54,754 nucleotides of DNA from an uncultured Bacteroides sp. GTDB lineage: Bacteria > Bacteroidota > Bacteroidia > Bacteroidales > Bacteroidaceae. Below the pieces are notes generated by a model. The model was given only the letters and a program-made list of their open reading frames with translations. It made no database searches and was not told where the DNA came from. The position numbers were made by a program, and so were the translations under genes. Location of the stretch: NCBI GenBank assembly GCA_959606905.1, contig CAUHML010000016.1:1-54754 (forward strand), written 5' to 3'. Positions 51,199-54,754 of this stretch are shown one piece after another; position 1 is the first letter of the stretch; each line of letters opens with the position of its first letter.

Positions 51199-52560
51199 CT
51201 ATTTTAACCAAATCCCTTTAGCCGTTCCATTTACAATTCGCATCAATTGAATTTTTCCAACAAATGTCAATACCACAAGTACTGCAGTAGGTATCAACAA
51301 TACACCTTCCACTCCCCATAAGCTACAAAAAAAATTGATTAACGGTATAGCAATAATTGCAAAAGCCACATTCACTATTAATTGAAGGCGAACTTTACTA
51401 GTACCGTTAATCAATATCATATAAAGATTTGCACTAGTATAAAATAAAATAAAAAATGCCATACACATAGATAATGAAAAAGGAACCACAACCGATTCGC
51501 CAATCCACCATTTATATAAAAAACTAGAGCATATTACCATCATTAGTAAAGCAGGAATGCACAACAACCATAATAATTCTAATTTTCGTATTATTCTTTG
51601 CATCCAATTATAATCTTTCTTCACATAAGCATCGGTAAATGCAGACCAAAAAGGAGTAAGAATTATAACAAACAGCATATTTAGTACATTGAAATATTTA
51701 TATGCTATATTATATTGTGTAACCACTTCTGGCCCTTCTATCCTTGACAAAATAATATTAATAAACTGATAAATGAATAACATAGAAATCATAATGACAA
51801 AAAACTGCCCCCCCAACCCTAAAATTTTTTTAGTCAATGAAAAACGGATACAATGTACGGACGGAGCCACTTCCCGATATTTCTTACTCCTAAACATAAT
51901 AATAGAAACTATAATGAGTAACAAACAAGGTATCCCCGAAAAAGTTATTGCTAAAGTAGTCAAACTCCCTTGTGTTTTTTTCGTCAATATATAGATACAA
52001 ACAAAAGAAAGTATCTGTCCTCCCGTTTGTATCAAAGAAGCCAATGCTGTTTTTTGATCTGCTAACAGCATTGTAGTAAATATACTTGCTACAATATTCA
52101 AACAAAAGAAACAAACTAATACCCCAAAAACTAGATGTAATTCATCATTATAAATTGGAGATATATTCAAAATATTACTCCAATTCAAAAAATTGTTCAC
52201 TATCAAAGCTATTAATAATATAAAAGAAAACAATAAAAATAGTACAGTGTACGTTGTACTAATATATTCCCTTGCTAATTTTATATCATCTTTCGCCTTT
52301 GCTTCAGCAAAACGATTACGAAAACCATGCGCAAAGCCTAAATCAAAATAAGACAACCAAGCAATAATAGAACTTAATGTCAGCCAAATGCCATATTTTG
52401 TAGGATTAATATAATTGATAGTCAACGGTACAACTTGCAACGAAATCAAAATGCTAATACACTTCAACACTAATGACCCAGCAATATTCTTTTTCACGGC
52501 AATGCTTCGTGTACATCCATTAGTAAAATAAGAATAAAATTTTATTAAGCGTATTTTCAT
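51199..52560 (-). CDS. Wzx-like flippase (MATE/MOP superfamily)
   Basis: 453-residue membrane protein with about 12 helices, of the polysaccharide-transport MOP type that flips undecaprenyl-pyrophosphate-linked repeat units outward. Typical N-terminal features are the VPLTINYINPTKYGIW segment and LGFAHGFRNRFAEAKA with conserved charged residues. A run of seven G on the coding strand (51808-51814, within LGLGGQFF) is notable in so AT-rich a gene. It lies 133 bases after the initiating transferase gene. Confidence 0.88.
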   Translation of the reverse strand: MKIRLIKFYSYFTNGCTRSIAVKKNIAGSLVLKCISILISLQVVPLTINYINPTKYGIWLTLSSIIAWLSYFDLGFAHGFRNRFAEAKAKDDIKLAREYISTTYTVLFLLFSFILLIALIVNNFLNWSNILNISPIYNDELHLVFGVLVCFFCLNIVASIFTTMLLADQKTALASLIQTGGQILSFVCIYILTKKTQGSLTTLAITFSGIPCLLLIIVSIIMFRSKKYREVAPSVHCIRFSLTKKILGLGGQFFVIMISMLFIYQFINIILSRIEGPEVVTQYNIAYKYFNVLNMLFVIILTPFWSAFTDAYVKKDYNWMQRIIRKLELLWLLCIPALLMMVICSSFLYKWWIGESVVVPFSLSMCMAFFILFYTSANLYMILINGTSKVRLQLIVNVAFAIIAIPLINFFCSLWGVEGVLLIPTAVLVVLTFVGKIQLMRIVNGTAKGIWLK

Positions 52561-52693
52561 TTATAATTTTTTTAAGAATTGCATCTTTTATAAGAAACAA
52601 AATTGAGTTGTTATTTATTTAAATATCTCATTTTTCTACTATTAAATAATAGAATGTATTTTAAGCTTACTCAATTACTTCCTCTATTTTCCA

Positions 52694-54103
52694 TTAATAT
52701 GCATTTTTCTCCCCTACAATCACATTTGCTATAGTTTTATAAATGATATATAAATCAAGCAACAGTGTCCAATGCTCCATATACCAGATATCAGACTGAA
52801 CACGACCTTCCATTTGAGACAGTTCTTTCGTTTCACCACGAAAGCCATGGGTTTGTGCCCAACCTGTTACACCAGGTTTGATAAAATGACGCACCATATA
52901 TTTATCAATCAATCGCGCATAAGTCTCTGTATGAGCCAACATATGAGGGCGAGGTCCAACTATAGACATTTCACCTTTAAAGACATTAATAAATTGAGGA
53001 AGTTCATCTATGTTAGAACGTCGAAGGAAATTTCCAAATTTAGTCTTTCGGGGATCATCGGCTGTTGCCTGCTTTTTGTCTGCTTCATCATTCACTCTCA
53101 TAGAACGAAACTTATAGCATTTGAATTCTCTGCCATTCAATCCTGTCCTCATTTGTTTGAAGAATATTGGACCGGGAGAAGTCAATTTTATAATAGTTCC
53201 CACAATTAGGTAAATAACAGGAAAAATAGTAACCAGAAAAATACCAGATAACACAATATCAAATAGCCGTTTCAAAAAACGATTCTCTACTTTACTTAAA
53301 GGTTCGTATCTCAAATTCAAAATCGGCATATTACCAATCATACTATGCCAGATACGTTGGGGGAATCCCTTACAAACATTAGGAACACCATGAAAATAAA
53401 GCAAATGATTCTCACAATAGTTTATAATAGGAACATTATAATGTCCCTCATCCATTGCCAAAGAACAGAATACATGTTTTACGGATGTTTTTCCGGACAT
53501 AAAATCAGCAAAATTGTCCGGATTACCAAGATAACGGCATTTAGAGGAGAAAGTCTCATTCGGAGTAACATCAAAATAACCAACAACTTCATAAATGGCG
53601 GCCAAAGAACTCTCCATTTCCTCATATAATGTACGCATATTATCTCCTCCACCGATAAAAACAGCATAGCTTTTATGTTTACCTTTCGCACAATAATCAA
53701 TCAGCAAACGACGGATAATAATGCGGTAAACACTTAATACAACAAAAAGGATAAAAAAATAGATAATAAAAAATAGAGGAGAGATCATGGAGATTCCACT
53801 AAAAGCCATGATACACGCCCAAAAAACAGAAAAGATGATAATATTCTTCAGCACACGTACCACAAGCTGATCAGCACGAATCGCCCGACTATTCCATGCT
53901 CTACCGCGGGACGCCGAACATGCCAAATAACAAAGACTTAACGAGGTCATCATCCATGAAACTCTGCAGGAAAAAGGTAAAGATACAAATGTTTCTTCCC
54001 AAAAGAAAAGGAGAAAGAACAAACACAAGTTCAGAATAATCAAATCTCCCAATACTGCTATAAACTCTACAACTTTATTTATTTGACTGGTTGTTGATAC
54101 CAT
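52694..54103 (-). CDS. undecaprenyl-phosphate sugar phosphotransferase (initiating, WcaJ/WbaP-like)
   Basis: 469-residue polyisoprenyl-phosphate hexose-1-phosphate transferase that starts the repeat unit on undecaprenyl phosphate. Four N-terminal membrane helices are followed by a CoA-binding-3-like Rossmann domain (FIGGGDNMRTLYEEM) and another helix near 280-305. The catalytic PF02397 domain has FKQMRTGLNGREFKCYKFRSM, DELPQFINVFKGEMSIVGPRP and KPGVTGWAQTHGFRGET. All key motifs intact. The sugar, often Glc or Gal, is not predictable. It sits just after the Wzz-like gene, near the operon start. Confidence 0.95.
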   Translation of the reverse strand: MVSTTSQINKVVEFIAVLGDLIILNLCLFFLLFFWEETFVSLPFSCRVSWMMTSLSLCYLACSASRGRAWNSRAIRADQLVVRVLKNIIIFSVFWACIMAFSGISMISPLFFIIYFFILFVVLSVYRIIIRRLLIDYCAKGKHKSYAVFIGGGDNMRTLYEEMESSLAAIYEVVGYFDVTPNETFSSKCRYLGNPDNFADFMSGKTSVKHVFCSLAMDEGHYNVPIINYCENHLLYFHGVPNVCKGFPQRIWHSMIGNMPILNLRYEPLSKVENRFLKRLFDIVLSGIFLVTIFPVIYLIVGTIIKLTSPGPIFFKQMRTGLNGREFKCYKFRSMRVNDEADKKQATADDPRKTKFGNFLRRSNIDELPQFINVFKGEMSIVGPRPHMLAHTETYARLIDKYMVRHFIKPGVTGWAQTHGFRGETKELSQMEGRVQSDIWYMEHWTLLLDLYIIYKTIANVIVGEKNAY

Positions 54104-54122
54104 ATCACATTAAATATTGATT

Positions 54123-54754
54123 TTAGGCACGGATTTCTTTGAACTTATTCAGAATATCTTCTCCAAATAACTTCCAAGAGATAACAATACAAACTGATAG
54201 GAAAATAAAAGCTAAAACATATATTTTTCTACTGGTTCCCGAAGGATATAATGGGATAACCGCAGGCTCTACAACAGCAAAGACAGGCTTTTCTTCCTGA
54301 ACTTTGGCTCTGGCCACCTGAAGTTGATTAGCAACCTGACTATAGACTTGATAGGCAAGACTCATGTCATTCTGCAAGCGTTCTTGTTCGGCACGAACAC
54401 TTTGCAAAATTATATTATCATGAGAATCCATATAGTCAGCATATTTCTTCTGGGCATCGTAATATTCCTGCTGACGCTCTTTAAACAATCTCTCCAAATA
54501 AAGACAATCTTCTTTTGCTTTGGTAGTACGATAATCTATTATATATTCCTGCAATTTCCTTACGACAGAATCAGCTACTACTGCGGCAACCTTGGGATTC
54601 TGTAAAGTCACGGAAACTGTAGTCATTGAAGTTTTCTTGTCCACAGAAGCAAGAATCTTTTTCTTGAGTGCTTCAATCTTTTCCGATTCTTTCTTGGATA
54701 ACCTAAAATCCGCAAGCAATCTCAATGGCAATCTCAATTGCAGTAAAGAGCTTG
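54123..54754 (-). CDS. Wzz-like chain-length determinant (3' part, runs off window)
   Basis: C-terminal part of a polysaccharide co-polymerase. A conserved TMTTVSVTLQNPKVAAVVAD segment lies near the visible start, followed by a long charged coiled coil (KEDCLYLERLFKERQQEYYD onward). The final membrane segment lies just before the C-terminus, after AVIPLYPSGTSRK. The Pro-rich stretch before the last helix is characteristic. The frame is open through the right edge, and the first possible start in view is a TTG with no family support, so the N-terminal part and first helix lie outside. It regulates chain length with the Wzy polymerase. Confidence 0.85.
   Translation of the reverse strand, partial: SSLLQLRLPLRLLADFRLSKKESEKIEALKKKILASVDKKTSMTTVSVTLQNPKVAAVVADSVVRKLQEYIIDYRTTKAKEDCLYLERLFKERQQEYYDAQKKYADYMDSHDNIILQSVRAEQERLQNDMSLAYQVYSQVANQLQVARAKVQEEKPVFAVVEPAVIPLYPSGTSRKIYVLAFIFLSVCIVISWKLFGEDILNKFKEIRA

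Overview
The window is a chromosomal segment of a gut Bacteroides (Bacteroidales). Three things point there. Many genes are preceded by the Bacteroides-type -7 box TAnnTTTG (14 copies listed). The gene set includes a Bacteroides-style Rnf operon, a BT4734-type primase / DUF3987 / DUF4248 / HU-like / smalltalk / amidase cassette, and a Wzx/Wzy capsule locus. The encoded proteins also read as Bacteroides throughout. I cannot fix the species from the sequence alone. No tRNA, rRNA, CRISPR array or intact insertion sequence was found.

Bases 1-24,000 are mostly housekeeping. On the plus strand lie rlmD (5' end outside the window), an RluA-type pseudouridine synthase, a B12-type radical SAM protein, map and rmuC. 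On the minus strand lie a BlaI/M56 regulatory pair, a cation:proton antiporter, lepA, a small winged-helix protein, an mntH-xth-C_GCAxxG cluster, pheT-yebC-TSCPD, and dnaB. ispE (plus) and galE (minus) follow. Three intergenic spaces in this part (about 6.83, 19.28 and 22.27 kb) carry copies of the same palindrome-rich repeat. The third copy sits inside a 292-bp unit with long terminal inverted repeats.

Bases 24,026-29,649 are one minus-strand operon, rseC-like - rnfB - rnfC - rnfD - rnfG - rnfE - rnfA. It encodes the membrane ferredoxin:NAD+ oxidoreductase, with a promoter box upstream and a strong terminator downstream.

Bases 29,759-34,345 are an accessory cassette. Two tiny overlapping minus-strand ORFs, which together look like one helix-turn-helix protein, are joined at an in-frame A-AAA-AAG slippery heptamer. 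They diverge from a primase-like gene coupled to a DUF3987 helicase-like gene. DUF4248, an HU-like protein, a 35-residue 'smalltalk' protein and a T7-lysozyme-type amidase follow.

Bases 34,637-54,754 are an AT-rich capsule or exopolysaccharide operon, all on the minus strand and running off the right edge. In transcription order: Wzz-like chain-length protein (partial), initiating sugar-phosphate transferase, Wzx flippase, acyltransferase, GT2, F420-dehydrogenase-beta-like protein, polysaccharide pyruvyl transferase, FAD oxidoreductase, two GT2s, a reductase/epimerase, a TIM-barrel isomerase, GtrA, a GT-C-like membrane protein, GT4, Wzy-like polymerase, two GT4s and a final epimerase. The block from the FAD enzyme to the GT-C-like protein looks like a Gtr-type module. 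It may load an unusual sugar on a polyprenyl carrier, flip it and add it to the glycan outside the inner membrane. I regard this as the most interesting hypothesis in the window, together with the slippery-site HTH gene and the composite repeat family.
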